Below are positions 44,641 to 58,797 of a DNA stretch of 64,000 bases, piece after piece; within the stretch, counting starts at the first letter, position 1, and each line of letters starts with the position of its first letter. Origin of the DNA: Penelope pileata (lineage: Eukaryota > Chordata > Aves > Galliformes > Cracidae); NCBI GenBank assembly GCA_013396635.1, contig WBMW01000471.1, positions 622,765 to 686,764 on the forward strand, given 5' to 3'. Position numbers and translations under genes: made by a program. The notes under the pieces are model-generated. The model worked only from the letters and a program-made list of their open reading frames with translations, was not told the origin of the DNA and made no database searches.

Positions 44641-47600
44641 GTGGGACTGCTGTGTGAGAATTCCCCCAAAGGTTTCTCTCGTAGTGTTGGGAGCATTCTG
44701 TAACATTTTGGCAGGCAGGATCCTCACCACAAATAATTAGTGCAGAGGTGGCATGAAATTGAAAAATGAATTATGAAAATATTTACTTTTAAACTTTCAG
44801 TAAGAGGTTTGGTGTCGTGTTTGGGAATAGTTCCTGTTTCATTCCAGCTGGGTTGAAGTTTTTGTATTTGGTGGTTCATTCATCCTCCGAGGTGAGAAGA
44901 GGGCAGGTTTTTTGCCGGGGGTGCTCCTGCAGGTCACCCCCCGGTGTCCTTGCTGCGCAGGGACATGGGATGCCATAGTGGGAAGGGCACTGTGAACCCC
45001 ACTGGCCCCCCAACAAGGCTGCAGTGTTCCCAGCAGGACCCTGTAGGGGCTCACCAGCCTGCGACAAAATCACATGAAATGATGTTTCCAAGTGGAAGTG
45101 GTAAAGCCACTGCCCCAGTGACCCTCTTCTCTGGTAGCAGAAGGTGCAACCTTCTCTGTTACTCCTCTGGACTGGTAAGGAATGAAGATATTGCTCAGTC
45201 TAAGGTTTCTATTTTATTTACTTATTTTTAAGGCTGCGGTCTTGGCAATAGGAAAATGCCAATGGCTATTTGTGCGAGTGCTGCTAAGCTGCCTTCCATA
45301 GCATCACTGGGCTGTCTGCCCTGAGAAGGGCGTTTCTTTTCAAGGTCATCTCCTGAGGACCAAGGTTTGCTGTCTTCAGAGGAGGCACGGTGTCTCTCTT
45401 CTTCCTCTTCTGAGCCAGCTCAGCTGGAAGCAGCGCACCGAGAGCTGCCCAGTCTGACTGGGAGGGCTGGGACGGGACGGGTGTGAATGCCGGGACTCTG
45501 TGGAGAGCAGGAAGAGTGGCTGGGATGGAGAACCAGCTGCTCTTTTGTTCTGCTTCTGCTGCCCTAACTCCAGTCTCCTCCTTCACCCTGTAACATCACC
45601 CAAGGTACAACACTGCTCCATTTGGAGAAGGCACAGGTAGGATTACAGGGCTCTTTGGGAGCCCTGGTGGGGAGCAGGGCTCTGGTGAGTGGCTTTGGTG
45701 ATGAATCGCTGAGAAAAACGGCAGCTTAGTGTCCAAGGACAAGGTATCAGAGCAGCAAGATGCTTGAGGAAAGGACAGCCCTCTTTTCCTGGGTTTATTT
45801 TCATATTTGACCTTTTGGTTAAGGAGTGCAGTCAGTTTGATTTCTCAGGGCATGAAGGCAAGACATTGACTTTAACTGGAGACCGACAGTGGAAGGCTGT
45901 ATTTTTGGGCTGGGGATGTATGCTGAGGGCACCTATTCATTAGCTTTCTGAATACTCTGAATATTAGCTGCTACTGCTTTATGATTCTGGCTTTGTGTGA
46001 ACAGTGTTCATGCTAGCATGGTGTTTTGATGACGCTGGGTGCAGCAGCTCCTAAGGAACAAGCTGCCTGACTTGGCTGTGGCCTTGTACGCCCTTGACTC
46101 TCTTTGCAGTCAAAAAAGGTGTGATGTGGGGCTTCCCTAGGAATAAATCTTTGTGATTTTATGCAGAGTTTGCTTCAAGAGTAGGGAAAGGCTTGTTGAC
46201 TTTTGTGGTTTTTGTTGTTTCTGCTTTTGTTTTTTGTTTTGTTTTGTTTTGACCCGAAGGTCTAACTCTCCAGAAATGACACATAATCAATAGAGTCGTT
46301 AGTAGCTGTAGTGGAGATGATTTGTTCCACTTTTGTAGATGAGTGGTGGCTGATACGGATGAATGCATAGTTAGGTCCATTTAAAACTGCAGCTGGGATA
46401 ATATGTAAATTGAAATTCTAAGCCCTGTTTTACAGGTTTGTTGTTTTCTCTGTGCTCGGGACAGCCTCAGGAAGGGCTCTATTTATTGACTGTTTTGTTC
46501 AGTCCCAACGAAAGCAGGAAATCCTAAGGAATTGCAAGAAATCCATCCAAATTTCATCCATTAAATAAGAATCAAAATAGTGAGAAACCAAACTGCTGGT
46601 TCTTCCTAATGTTACTGCTCGAGACATGGCCCCTGAAGTCAGCCAGGAGCTGGTAGGCACTGGTGGGCTTGAAGCTGTTAACTGGCTATAGCAGAGTTAC
46701 AGGGAGAGAGGATGAAATACTTCTTTCTTCTTTACTTATTTGTTTGTTGTACATTTGAACCATCTCCATGTGCCATATTGTGACATCAGGTTTTAAATTC
46801 CTCGTTGATTTGAGAAAGGATTTCTGTCTGAAAATCAGTGGCTTGGGATAGCTGGTGAGGAGCAGGGAAGGAAAGCCCATTTCGTGTTTGTGTAACATTT
46901 GCTAGAATTGGTTAAACAGACACACATCAAAATAAATGCTGTAACCTTTCAATAATGTTTAGTCTCCCTGAGAATGAACGTACTGTAAGTATGTGTGTTA
47001 AGTATACACCATTAATAGTCTCTGTGACATTTGGGCTGGCTCCACAGGGGAAATGAAGGGCATGCACTGAAAATGGTATCAAAAGGGAAAAATAATCACC
47101 TCAAGTCACAGAAATAAAATTTACCAGAAGTTGCAGGAATAAAAATAGGTTATTTGGGTTCTCGATTGAATTTGATTCCTGTGATGTTGGCAGCAGAGGA
47201 TTCACCTTAGGTCCTTTTGGAGCCCAGGTTTCTTCTCTGAAGTTGTGACAGGAATGAGTCCAGAAGTTCCTGGAGAAGCGTCATAGATGATGGATAATTT
47301 TGGTGTAAGAAGTTACTGCTGTTACTTAAAGGCAGTAATTTTTTCTTAAATTCTAGCTCTCCGTTGGTCTTTTCTTCTTCTGCTTGGAGTAACATAACTG
47401 AAAACCTAAGGACAAATTTCCACTACAGTGGACATTGTCCCAGCAGATTCACCGTGTCACAACCACTGCTGCTTCTGCAAGCACGTGAATGATCTCAGTC
47501 ACGCACCCTGAGATGAATGACTGCAGACAAGTGAGGCTGGACTAGTTGTTAATTAAGTAATTCCATCAAGGCAGAACAATTATGATGGAGAAGATGATAA

Positions 47601-48679
47601 AGTCAGTGAAGAGTCCTGTTAACATCAGTGGCCTTGTGTACAGAAAGTTTAAACAGTTTGGCTTATAATTTTGGTAGGTTGGTTGGTTGGGTTTTGTTGT
47701 GTGTTTGCTTAGGACTTGTGCTTCACCAGCTGCAAAACTCTTCCTTTTTCCTTCTGTTGGATTCAATGGCACCAGTTAACTATTTAGGTTTATTTCCACT
47801 AGGAATTAAGCTGAAGAAGACTATGACTTAACTGAAGCTCTGAGCTGTATCGGGTTTAGCTTAGGCTCCAGAAAGCTTAGTTATTCCCTTTTTATTAACT
47901 TTTCTTGTCTCCCTTTATCCCTCAATGATAAGAATGGTTATTATTTCTGGACCATTGAGCTATGACTATTTAAATTGTTTATTGGTGTTAAATTGTTTAT
48001 AAGTCTGATGTGATTTCGTGGTGGATCCTATCATCCTGCAATAAACAGATAAAATGAGATGGGATGCCTCAACCTGGTGGATTAATGGTCAATAACGTGA
48101 GTTAGAACAGAGCAAGAGCGGCATGTGATGTTCTGAAGGCTCCTGAGTTCACCCAGACCTGGCCACAGCTGCCTTTTAAGGCTTTGGATGTTGCAGTCTC
48201 TTGAGATAAGTCCCCAAGGATGGCTGCAGAGCATGCAGCTTTCTCTTTACAGTGGACGTACATTCAGTCTTGAGAAAAAAACTGGTGCACTGCCCAGCTC
48301 TGGGGTGCAGTTTGGGTGAATGTAGTTGTCATGAGTTTATGTAACTACTGCATCAGCTACTTACATCTTACATAGCCACAAGGTTTGATTTGACATTTTT
48401 CTGTGGCTCTTAACATAAACCAAGCTGACAGAGAGGTGCTGCAGGTGAAATTGTAGGGCCTTTACAGAGTACCTCTGGTAATAGGATGACTGGGGAGTCA
48501 AATGCAAATCTATTAATTTTGTATCATCCTTTGCATCAGCCCTGGCCTCGGGGAATGTTCCAGGGTGGACTGGAATAGGCTGAGATGAGAGCAAATCAGG
48601 GCATTGCTCAGACAGACCTACGTTTGGCTCTGGCTCTGCAGGCAGATTAAACTGGTTTTCCAAAGATTTTATCATCACT
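44641..48679. other. Non-coding stretch, no gene seen
   Basis: Simple repeats only: a TTTTG run (46225-46251) and a short GGTT run (about 47676-47693). No gene, RNA or clear transposon. Confidence 0.55.
46225..46251. repeat. (TTTTG)n short tandem repeat
   Basis: Three to four TTTTG units after a T-rich lead-in, ending in GACC. Pure enough to be a minor microsatellite. Confidence 0.85.
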
Positions 48680-48798
48680 GTGACTCAGCATCATTAAACT
48701 TGAAAGCAATAGCAAAATTGGTGATCAGAAAGAGAACTTGGGGGCCATCACTCAAAATGCGATGGCCTGTAAGTCAGAGTTGCATCCAGATGACTCAT
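48680..48798. promoter_or_regulatory. ARE/NF-E2 site and AP-1 palindrome
   Basis: GTGACTCAGCA (48680-48690) matches the antioxidant-response / NF-E2 core (RTGACNNNGCA) bound by CNC-small MAF dimers. ATGACTCAT (48790-48798) is a perfect AP-1 palindrome 110 bp on. Related bZIP families use both. Confidence 0.35.
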
Positions 48799-51700
48799 GT
48801 TCTTGCAAGTCTCTTAGTCAATGTTATTTAAACACAGAAGAGGTTTGGATGAGCTTCTGAACTGGACCCAGCCTTTCAATGGTTTGAGGTTCACCCATTA
48901 CTATTTTCTGTCTTGCTTAGGCAAGGAATTAAAAATAGAAAAAGAACTTATTGTGTAAACATTAAACACTTTGTTTAAATATTAAGCGTTACAGTTTGGT
49001 TTTTTACTTGAGCACGGAAACATGCAGCTTAATTTGCAGAGGTGTAGGAGCCAAATCAATTTTGAGACTGGGGTGAGCTCAGCTCCTTGCACTTAGGATC
49101 GCATTGCTTAGAGCAATAACCGAAATGTCTGCAATTTCACTTTGTGTCCTGGAATAGTCAATATTTGGAATAAAAGAGAATTTATTTGCAATTGTAATAT
49201 TCCCATGGTAGGAAATTGAATTGATATCTGAGCTCACTTGAATAAGCATATAAGAAGACAAAAACCCAATTCTGTAAAGACTTCTGTGTACAAACAAAAC
49301 TTTGCATCCTGGGAGTAGCTGCATGAAACAGCAATCATAATGTATATATTAAGAATGTACATATGTCTTCACAGGACTGGGGATGCAGAAATTCTTCTTC
49401 TGAGAGCCAAAACAGAATGAAATAGATGTATGGAATTTGCCAGTGTGCTATTTGTTTGGGGAAATTTTGGAAAACAAGAAACTATTGTGTAAAACCTTCC
49501 TCCTTGTTGAGGCTTGTGGTTTATCCTCCTCCCTCCTCCAACAATTACAGAGTTTCTCAAGAGAAGAACTGTTGAGTAAAGGTCATTTATCTAGCATAGG
49601 ATGGCTTTTCCCTCTATCAGAAAGAGTTGATGCCGGAAATTGCCGGCACAATATCATAGCACGCTTGCTAATTCAGGACTTGAATGTGGATGTTTGGATG
49701 CTGTTAGCTGGGGAAGGGAAAAGCTTGAAGAAGTAATAGCCTGTGGTAGTTTCTTACCTCCAAGCTTGCCATGATGGTATCCAAAGACCAATAACATTCC
49801 TGCAAATGAAAACAGAAATGACAGCCAAAGAAAATATCCTCCCTGTTCATGTAAGATAGCAGCCAGATCTACCCACTTTGGTGAGATTTGCTTGGTAATG
49901 AGAGCTGAATGGCAGGCTGTGAGTCAGGGACTTGGATAGCACTAGTACCATGTCTCATCAGCTTTCCTGTAGCCAGGCTGCCATTGAAATGCAGCTCGGC
50001 TTGGTGATTCCTGAACTGCCAGCTGGTGATTGCCCAGGCATCCAGGTGCTGTCAGCTCAGTACGCGTCAAACAAATGTGTTTGTTTTCCACTAGATGTGG
50101 CAAACAGTTCCTCTGTTGTTCGCCTGGCTCCATTTGTTGTGTTTTTAGGCAGTTTCAGCCAAAGACTATTTTCCACATCTTCGTTAGTTCTCAGTTTCAG
50201 GCATTTCTCAAGGGCTGGACTTGAAGACCGCTTTGAGGCTGTGGTTATTTGCTTTGTGTGCAGTGAAGGCCACCTGCCCAAAGGCTGTCACTTCTCCGGT
50301 CAGTGAGCATCGGAGAGTAACTCTCCTTATTCACTGCACCTTTGTAAGCCTGAAGTCCTAACGTTCCCTTAACAATCACAAGGATGGAGATAAGACTAAG
50401 TTAGGCTCTTGCTGCCTTTCCAGAAATGATTCAATATAGCCAACTCTCTGGCTATAAGGGGAATATTAGAAGATTAGCCAGACCAAGCCATGGATGCATG
50501 AATGCCCATCACCACCACACATGTAGCGAAGCCACTGCAGTGCACGAAATGACGGCGCGGGAGCTGGTGGCTGGAGGAGCAGTGCCTGTGCTGCTGCTGT
50601 CTGGCCTGGGCCTATTACGTGGATAAGCAATCAGCTCCTGTCTCCAGGGCTGTCAATCTGGAACCTTTCACCAGCACTAAATTCACTTTAGAAAAATAAA
50701 ATAGAGAGACAGAGAGATTAGTCAGACTTCTAAAATGCTTCAAGAAACTTTAATGTTATTATCTAAGCAGAAAGATATCCAGCAATTCCTCAGCTATTTA
50801 ACATAATAGGCAGTTGCTGACAAACGACGTTATCAAGCATACACTCTTGAGTGAGGAAGAACGATACGATCTCCCTCAAATTGTATTTTAACAAACATGC
50901 CTATCTAACAATTAAGCTGGAGCAATTTTACCCTAATAGATGCTTTTGCTGCTTAATATAGAAATTTACATGTTCATTTGTAGCCCCCAGAGATCACGCA
51001 GCTGCCAGATTCCCAGCTGCCACCACCCCATTCCTCCCCTTATGACTTGCTCTCGGCTTTGGCTACAAGCATTTGATCTAACGAAGCACTTTCAAAAACA
51101 AATCCCAGTGTTTTCTTGGCCGTGGAGCTGGGTTCACTGGGCTGTATTGGAAGCAGGCTGTCTGCCAGCCAGACACCTTTACATGCTCACCTAAGCTAAT
51201 TTTACTCCCTCTAATGGCAAAACTACGCATTCCCCTCCCTGCTTATCAGAATCCTGCTGCAGTGTATGCAGCACTAGGAAAGCTGGGGAGGGCAATCCTC
51301 ATTGGTGCACCCAGTCGTGGAGCACCTTCCTCACCCTCCTCCTGCCCTGTGGCACAAGGACTGTCCTGCCTGGGGCAAGCTCTGCTGCTGCAGGGGGATA
51401 TCTGGGGCCATTGGGGCCCCCAGAAGAGGCAGGGGCTCTCTGGCTGAAGCCCGGCTGTCCCATTCACCAGGCGTTCCCCAGATAAGGAGCTTACAGTGGG
51501 AGGTGGCAGCGTGCAACTCGGGCTCTGGCAGCACTTTCCCATTCTCCAGTTACTCAGTAGTTCAGCTTGGGACAGACAAGCCTGATGGCATACGCTGTGT
51601 GCTATTTCAAGGAAACAGAGCCCACGTCCTCGGAGACTTTAGTAGATAAGAAATGACACTGAATTTTTTTTTACAGTCCCAGATGAGAGAAACAGGTAAT

Positions 51701-54700
51701 GCTTGCTTTCTGCTTTGCTGGTGAAATAGGGGAATTTCATCTGGAATCCCAGAGAGGGGATGCCCATAGCTCCACAGTCCATGTGCACACGTGCTTTTTA
51801 GCACTGAGCTAGCAGAAGGTGGTAGATAGGAACAAATACAAAGAAACAGATAAAGTTTTTAGAGAGCTGTGAAATCACTTATCTATGGACTAGCAATACA
51901 TAAACCCACATAATGATGTGGGTACTTTGCCCCATTTCCTTTGGGAAGAATAAGCAGAGGCTTTTGGCTTACCTTCAGGCATCATCTGCTGCTGCTCTGT
52001 GCTGTGGCTGAAGGCTCGCCTGGTCCAGGCACTCCCTTTGCCACCTGGATGCAGTTAGTGGCCGGATGCTGAGCTAGGTGGAGGTTGGATGGATCCAGAG
52101 GTTGTTCTTGTGCAGGAACCAGAAAACTGTCTCCAGATAACTTGTTTGGGCTTTTTTCCTGGTGCTGGACTTCTCTATGAAGTGATTCGGCATAAATAAT
52201 TCTGTACACTCTAGACAAAGGGGCACATCCTCCTGTGTATATCAATTTATGCTTTCTGGAGATTTGGCCTAAAGCTTTTATTCTCTGACTTGCATACACC
52301 GTTATGATGGTTTTGTAAAATATTGTCACAGATAATTGATTGTGGACTATCTTCTATGGTGATCAGTTCCCCACATTGTAACAAGGGGCGTCCAAAAAGC
52401 TGTTTCCTCCACCTCACCCATGCTGAGTGATAAACTTCAAGCCAGAGGTGCATGCAAGGGTTGGATGGCCAGAGAATCTGTTCCATTTGTTTTCCCATTT
52501 TAAACAAAAACACTTTTACGTAACCACAATCAAGGGAGGCAACTCCACTTGGCAAACAAACTTATAATAAGTGCACTTGCTGGAAAAACTTATAGTTTGT
52601 TGCTGAAAAAAGAGACTGAGTTTATTGATAGCACAGCACAATCTAACATGTGTTTCCTGCATGGCAAGAGGAATGAGCATCCTCCCTCGCCCAGAGCTGA
52701 CCTCTCTTCTGCAAGGTGAGAAATGCCTTCAGTAGCCCAGTTAGCATCAAGATGGTGGAGCTGGGCAGTGAGTTGGGGAAATTACCCTCCTCTCAGAGTG
52801 AAGAAATGCATCTTCGGAAATAACTCTTGGCACAGTAAGTTACCCTTGGAAGAAGAGCTTCAAGGGCAGGGAAAACACTGCTGTGCTTCTTCGGACTTAT
52901 GTGGTTTTAATAAATAGTTTCAGTGATGCCTTTTCCCCAGTCTCCTGCCCCAGCTCTCCAGGGCTGACCCAAAATGTCATGCAGGGAACTGTCCCTGCTG
53001 AGTAAACACTGCAAAAGGAGATTGGCAATGCACAGTCCCCCAAAGGTACCTCGAGCCAACAATTTAGCCAAATACAGAGGTGTTAATGCATGTTTGAGGA
53101 GGATGTCTCTGGAAAGCATCTTCCAAACCATACCCAGAGAGGGAAAGCAGAGTCTCACGTAACTGGAGCCTTGCAAATGCTTGGCTCAGCCTAGTTTGTG
53201 TCAGAAACCCCTGGGAAGAGGCTCCTGCGGATCTGCACAGAAAAGATTTCAGTCTGCAGAAGAGTTCTGGTGACATTTGTCCCCCAGCCTCTTGTCACTA
53301 CCACCTCGTGAAGTGCCTTCCCCTCAAGAACTGGAGGGCTTCAGATTAGACAACAATTTTTGTGCAGCTCAAAATAAAGTAGGCACTCAGTGCTTTAAAA
53401 TTAAAGGTAAGCTTTGTCTCAGAACCTCACGTGGAGAGACAATTTGAATCCCATCACTTTGAAACGTTGGAACTGAAGCATCCAAACTCTGAAAAGCTTT
53501 GTTTTCTGTTATTTTCCGTCTCTTTTGGCCAAAACTGGTTGCTTAATTTTGTATCGCTTCAAGAGGAAATGTGATTAGTCCAGCATTTCACTTGTAGCTT
53601 AAAAACAAACAAAAAACAAACACCAAACCTACCTATAAAGGAAACCCCTCAGGTGTAGCTACTTTGGAGTATTGGCTGCATGAGAAGGAACAGCCAAGGT
53701 TACAGCTTTCTACTGCTTTTCAAGATAAAACCTTGACTTTTTTCTCAGTTACTCATTCAGGCTGAAATTTTCCCTGCTGGTTCATCTCTTAAAGCATGTG
53801 AGCCAAACTAGTCTTCTCTTTCCAGGAACAAATTGGGAGGAAATTATGTTGTATTACCCATTAAAAAAACCCAAATAAACTCACAGCTGTTTCAACGTGA
53901 AACTCTCAGGCTTCCACTCTCACAGACTTGACATTTGTTGACTGTGGGGGCCTCACTCCAGTATTGCTGATGTGCATTTTACTGTAGCTACATTTGCAGC
54001 TAATTCTCTCTCCAGCTGTGCTTGTTGCATGGTTTGGAGCTTCTGCACCTGAGCTATGCATGGCAGAGGAAGAGATCTCTCTCCTGTGCTGTCTGTACTC
54101 ATGTGCAAAATAAAACTTCATTTTCTCTCCGCTCTAGTTCATTCCTGGAGCAAGGATCTGTGCCTGGAGTGAGGCAGAGGTAAGCACCACGTGATAAGGA
54201 AGCATGTGATCACAGTGTTCAGGAGGTGGCTCTGAGCGTGTGTGCACATGGGGAACAAATTTTGATTGCACAATCGAGCATAATTCAGGGATTTCCTAAT
54301 CACTGAAATCTTGACTCTGCAACCTTATGAATTTTCTCCCATCTGTGGTGGTGTAATTCGTTGCTATAATTGCAACAGATGGCTGCTTTTAAAAAAACGT
54401 ACAAAACATGATAAGGCGAAAAACTGAAATTTGAGAAATTTGAGCGACTCTGCACCTAAGACATTGTGCACTGAGCGAAGTGTCAGGTTCTGATATGAAC
54501 ATACATTTGGCACTCACCCGGCTATAAAATGCAGTGGTTCTAATTTATTTTATACAAATCCTTGCTTACTTTTTTGATAGTGCGCAGTACATAAACTTTC
54601 CCCTGGGCAGCGGCTGAGGAGTCACCACTTGTCACTGTAACAGCTCTGACAGCTCAGCCATGGCAGTTTCATGGGATGCATCATCATCCTCAGTCTTACA

Positions 54701-56509
54701 CAGAGCTGAGACAGAGCAAAGCTTGTGGGAATGTGTAATTCTGTCTGTCTTGCAAGTTGCAAGTTAAGGATAGGTGATACAATTTTGGAGAAAGGAAAAG
54801 TAGCTCTATCCATTTAGTAGCTGGAGAAGAGTATTACCAGTAAGCAATACAGAGCTGTCCACAGCATGCTGGCAGGGCAGTGGCATCGACAGGGCACGCC
54901 AGCTCCTGCTCAGTGTCTGTGGGAAGGCAGGAGAGAAGTTATGCCTGGGCCGAGCTCAAGGCAGTGACAGGTTGAGAGCCAGCACAGCAGAGGAAGCTTT
55001 GGGGAAAGACAATATTAGGGAAAATGTGTGTTCCTACATACCTGCCCTGCTTGGCTGTGTGCTTTGACGTAGCACGGCCCTGTGGGCTCTGTGTTGCTGG
55101 CAGTTGTTTGGGACTTGATGTTTTAGTGGCAGTTTTTTTCCTTTTTCAAAACTTTACTGTTTTTCAATGAACATAAATGCATCAGCTGAAAAGGTTCCTT
55201 GTCTGTGCTACTGTTGATTTTACTGGGAAGCTCGAGTTTCTCTTGTATGAATTTTTTTGAAAATCATTAAATAGGGGCAAGACAAACTTTGGGCCAGCAT
55301 TACCCACCTCCTGATACAGGATGTTGAGCTTTTCTAATTCTCCTTCCTATGTATAGAGCATGCAACAACTGCAGAGAATAACGCTAGGCAGCTAACATCA
55401 GTATTTTCAGGAGATTTCCTCACTTAATGCAATCACTTGAATTCATAATTGACACTGTCTGTGACGTCCTTTTAATCTAGTAATGGTATAACTCTATAAC
55501 AGTCTATTTGAAATGTCAGCATTACGGAGGGAAAATGAGCTGGATAGCCGGAAAATGTGCTCATCCCTAATACAGTTATTAATATTTTTAAATAACTCGT
55601 TCAAAAAGAGTGTGAGTGAATTGCTGACTGCACACTCAAAGCTTTTCCTCCACCTTGGGATCCATCTCGATCCCTGGTGGAGGTGTGGAAGAAGGGAAGC
55701 CAAAGCAGTGACTTAGCTTCTGCCTTCAGCCCGCACTACAAAAACATCCTGTTACACCTAATATCCTCCGCAGCAACTGCTGCCCTGGCCAAGACCCAGC
55801 AAACCTTCCCTCTGATGCTGGAGTCCTCCTGCACAACAATATCAGACACTGTTGATGGCCACGCACGAAGTGTGGCTCTGACTCACGCTTTGTGTTCTTC
55901 CTGCACATCCCCCCCAAAACACACATGGCCTTTGGTCACCTGCTCCCATGGCCAAGCCCAGGGCCCCTTCCAGCACTGTCGTCTGCTGCTGGGGCTGCTC
56001 CCGCACTTCTGTTTTTCTTACTTGTGTCGCTTCTGGAGGCCTTGATGCATCCTCCCTCTAATCTCTGGTTGAAAAACAAGACCGATGTCACTCAGAGGTG
56101 CCCTAATCCCCAGCAAACGTGCAGCCTGTGTCACAGGGCAAGGGGAGTGCTGGCAGCACTGCAGCCACTCCTTGCGTTGCCCAAGGAACTGGTAAGAGTG
56201 GATTCACTGGGAGCTGCCCCGCACTTCCCTTCCTCTTTTTCCTTTGGGCATTGCCCTTAAAACCCAGGGGTGGAGTGCTTCTCCTAATATGTTGGGTTTT
56301 TTAATGAGATAAGAAGCACAAGAGGACTTGCAATGATGGACTTGTTGGGATTATTTTCAAATTATGTTTTATTCTTAGTCAACTATAATGGCACTGCAGG
56401 AGGCTTTATGATGAGCTGTAAAAAACTCAGCTGAGTGCGGTGGCTTAATGGGCACAGGGACTTTCAAAAATGAATATAGTTTATTTTTATGTAGCATCTC
56501 TCTTTTTTT
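48799..56509. other. Long non-coding stretch, no gene seen
   Basis: Nothing coding or repetitive is identifiable with confidence. The part 50.64-50.96 kb is AT-rich and free of simple repeats. A small 9-bp tandem (GAAATTTGA twice, 54426-54443) and a near-kappaB GGGATTTCC (54288-54296) are the only compact motifs noted. Confidence 0.5.
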
Positions 56510-56900
56510 TTAAAGGAAATAAGAAAGATCAGGAAGTATTTTATGGAGAGATGGTAAAATAGGCGTTGAATACTTCCAGGAGCTGGATGCTGCTTTGGAA
56601 GGAGAAAGAATGAAGTAGTATATAAAGAAGGACAGGTACCATTTACAAGTAGGAAGGATGAGAGGCCAGAATGGAAAGTGAGAGTAATGGGAGAAAGAAA
56701 ATGAACGTGGAGGAGTTGGACAGTAAGAGAGGAGAAGGATGCAATTACAGACAAGGAAAGAAGAGAGGAGGTGAATATTACATTTGGGGCTAGAAGCATA
56801 GGAACAAGTTTTGGCAGAAGGAAGGAGCAAAAGGTTCAGCAAGAGGAGGCTGCTGGGAGAGGAGGGAGAGGAGTGGGGGGTCTGTGAGAGGAGGTATCAC
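56510..56900 (+). other. Purine-rich, strand-asymmetric tract
   Basis: Nearly 400 bp in which the plus strand is strongly A+G biased with many AGGA/GAGA/GAAG words but no fixed period. The minus strand is accordingly C/T-rich, which explains its long Ser/Leu/Phe-rich open frames. Such tracts can form triplex DNA and often arise from decayed GA repeats. Confidence 0.6.
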
Positions 56901-58766
56901 AGGTGGTGAGATGTTTGCCTGACAGCTTTGATGGGTTTCCATGATTCTGGAGGCGATGGCTGTATCCTGGTCTGAGACTTCTGGGACTTTAAGGAAGCCT
57001 GATTCCAACAGTGAGTTCACCACTCATGACAGTGAGTTGCCAGGGATTCATAGGCCACTGATTTCTGCACAGGAGCACGCTTTCTAGAAAAAGCCAGTCT
57101 CTGGGATCAGCACTGAAGGAAAGGTTGCTATGGATAAGCACCCCAGCCTCACCTCGGGCTGAGCATCCCAACTCCTCCCTCAGTGGGTTAGCACTGTCGA
57201 ATTCCTTTGTGATTTTAATTCTAAACAATTATATGGCTTCTGCCTCTCGCCCAAGCAAGACACAATGAAAGGTGAGATGCCGTTTGAGCCAAGATTTTCA
57301 CCTAAGCTCTCATGTCTTCTTGTCTTCAGAATTAACTCAGAATGTAGCTCCCATAAGCCCATCAAGCACTCAAGCACAAAGTACCTGAACACAAAGGCTT
57401 GGCATGTCATGGGGTTAGAAGGACATACAGACATGATACCTCCAGGCAAGCACCTCCTGGTCTTCTTATCGAGGAAGGAATCTTCCAACACCATTTTTAA
57501 GACAGTATCCAACAAGCAATCTGAAATGACTGATGAAATCCATTTCCTGAGTATCTTGGTTGCAACCCATGTCTGCTCCTGTTAGACACTTGTTGTTATC
57601 TCTTGGTAACGCTAACCTCATCCCAAAGAACCCATAGGTTGATATGTGGAGAAAGGGAGGTCTGGAGCCATTAGCAAATTGAGACAAGGAATAATTTCCC
57701 TTCCCTTGCATGTGAATGAATTTTATGCAGACGAAGTATTTTGTACAAACAAAAACCAAGATGTTTCATGACTGGAGAAGGAAATATTGAGAGAAACTAT
57801 GAAAGAGCCTGGAGGCCAAACAGCTTTAATTCCTCACTCTGAAGAAGAGTAACTTAGACTTAATGGTCCCAGGAGGAGGGTAAGGAAGCTACAAGCAACA
57901 GAAGTAATTGTAGTAAACTGTGTAGAAAATTAGCCTGTGTGAATGGGGATACATCGTGGCCGTTTATCAGTGAGTAATCCTAGCTTGTTCTCTGGGTGCT
58001 CCCAATCTGAGTTTCCTTTCGAGTGACATCCTTGGAAGCCTGGAGCTTTCCCTGGGCAGGATGGGAGCCAGAATGGATGGGCAAGGGTTGCCCTTTGCAC
58101 GACTGTTAGACATCAGCCTGTGGTACAGCAGTGGAAATGGCGCTGCAGATTGCCACCCAGCGCCTTTTTGTTTGAGATGGACCACTGGGGGAAAAAAATG
58201 CAAGAGAGGAGTGCTCTGTTCCTCTGACCTGCTTCCTGCCCGGGTACGTGCGTGCTGCCTGCCAGAGGCATTAAGGCTGTAAAAGCTTATTGTCAAATCA
58301 ATTCTGCTCTTACGGAGGCCTGGGAGACCAGGCGTGCGCCTTGAAAGACTTTAAAACTTGCCCCTCCCTGATGATTTGCAAAGTTTAATTTCTGTAATGG
58401 GCTCTGGTGACAGAGGCATTCACTGTTTTTTTTCCAACAGGAATTGCTGAATGTATGAATGAGTCATTCTGTAGGCGGGAGATATAATGGCAGCCTTCGA
58501 TATCCTGATCTAAGGGTGGGGAGGTTGTGTGGGAGAGGAGGAATGGGGTACACTTTAAGTTAAATTATCCACCTTGCTTCCCTGCATCAGGCAGCCCCTC
58601 CTTCTCCTTCTCTCAAAGTCCCTTCCTGGCCCGATGTCAGGATGATGCTGAAAGAGGGAAGGGGAAGGCTGAGGGCCCTCCTGTGGGAGATGGAGTTTAT
58701 AATATATGCATTTGCCTGGAAATGCCATAAGAAATTAATATTTGTTACAGAAACAGTGGGACTGCA
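56901..58766. other. Non-coding stretch, no gene seen
   Basis: No gene supported. Frames near 57180-57585 lie on both strands and lack domains. Confidence 0.55.
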
Positions 58767-58797
58767 TTAATATTTAAATATTAAATGAATATTTAAT
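58767..58797. other. Overlapping AT-rich palindromes
   Basis: TTAATATTTAAATATTAA (58767-58784) is a perfect 18-bp palindrome. It overlaps ATTAAAT-GAAT-ATTTAAT (58780-58797), a perfect 7-bp inverted repeat with a 4-nt spacer. Could be a dense homeodomain/POU site, a matrix-attachment-like site or a cruciform-prone element. Confidence 0.6.
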
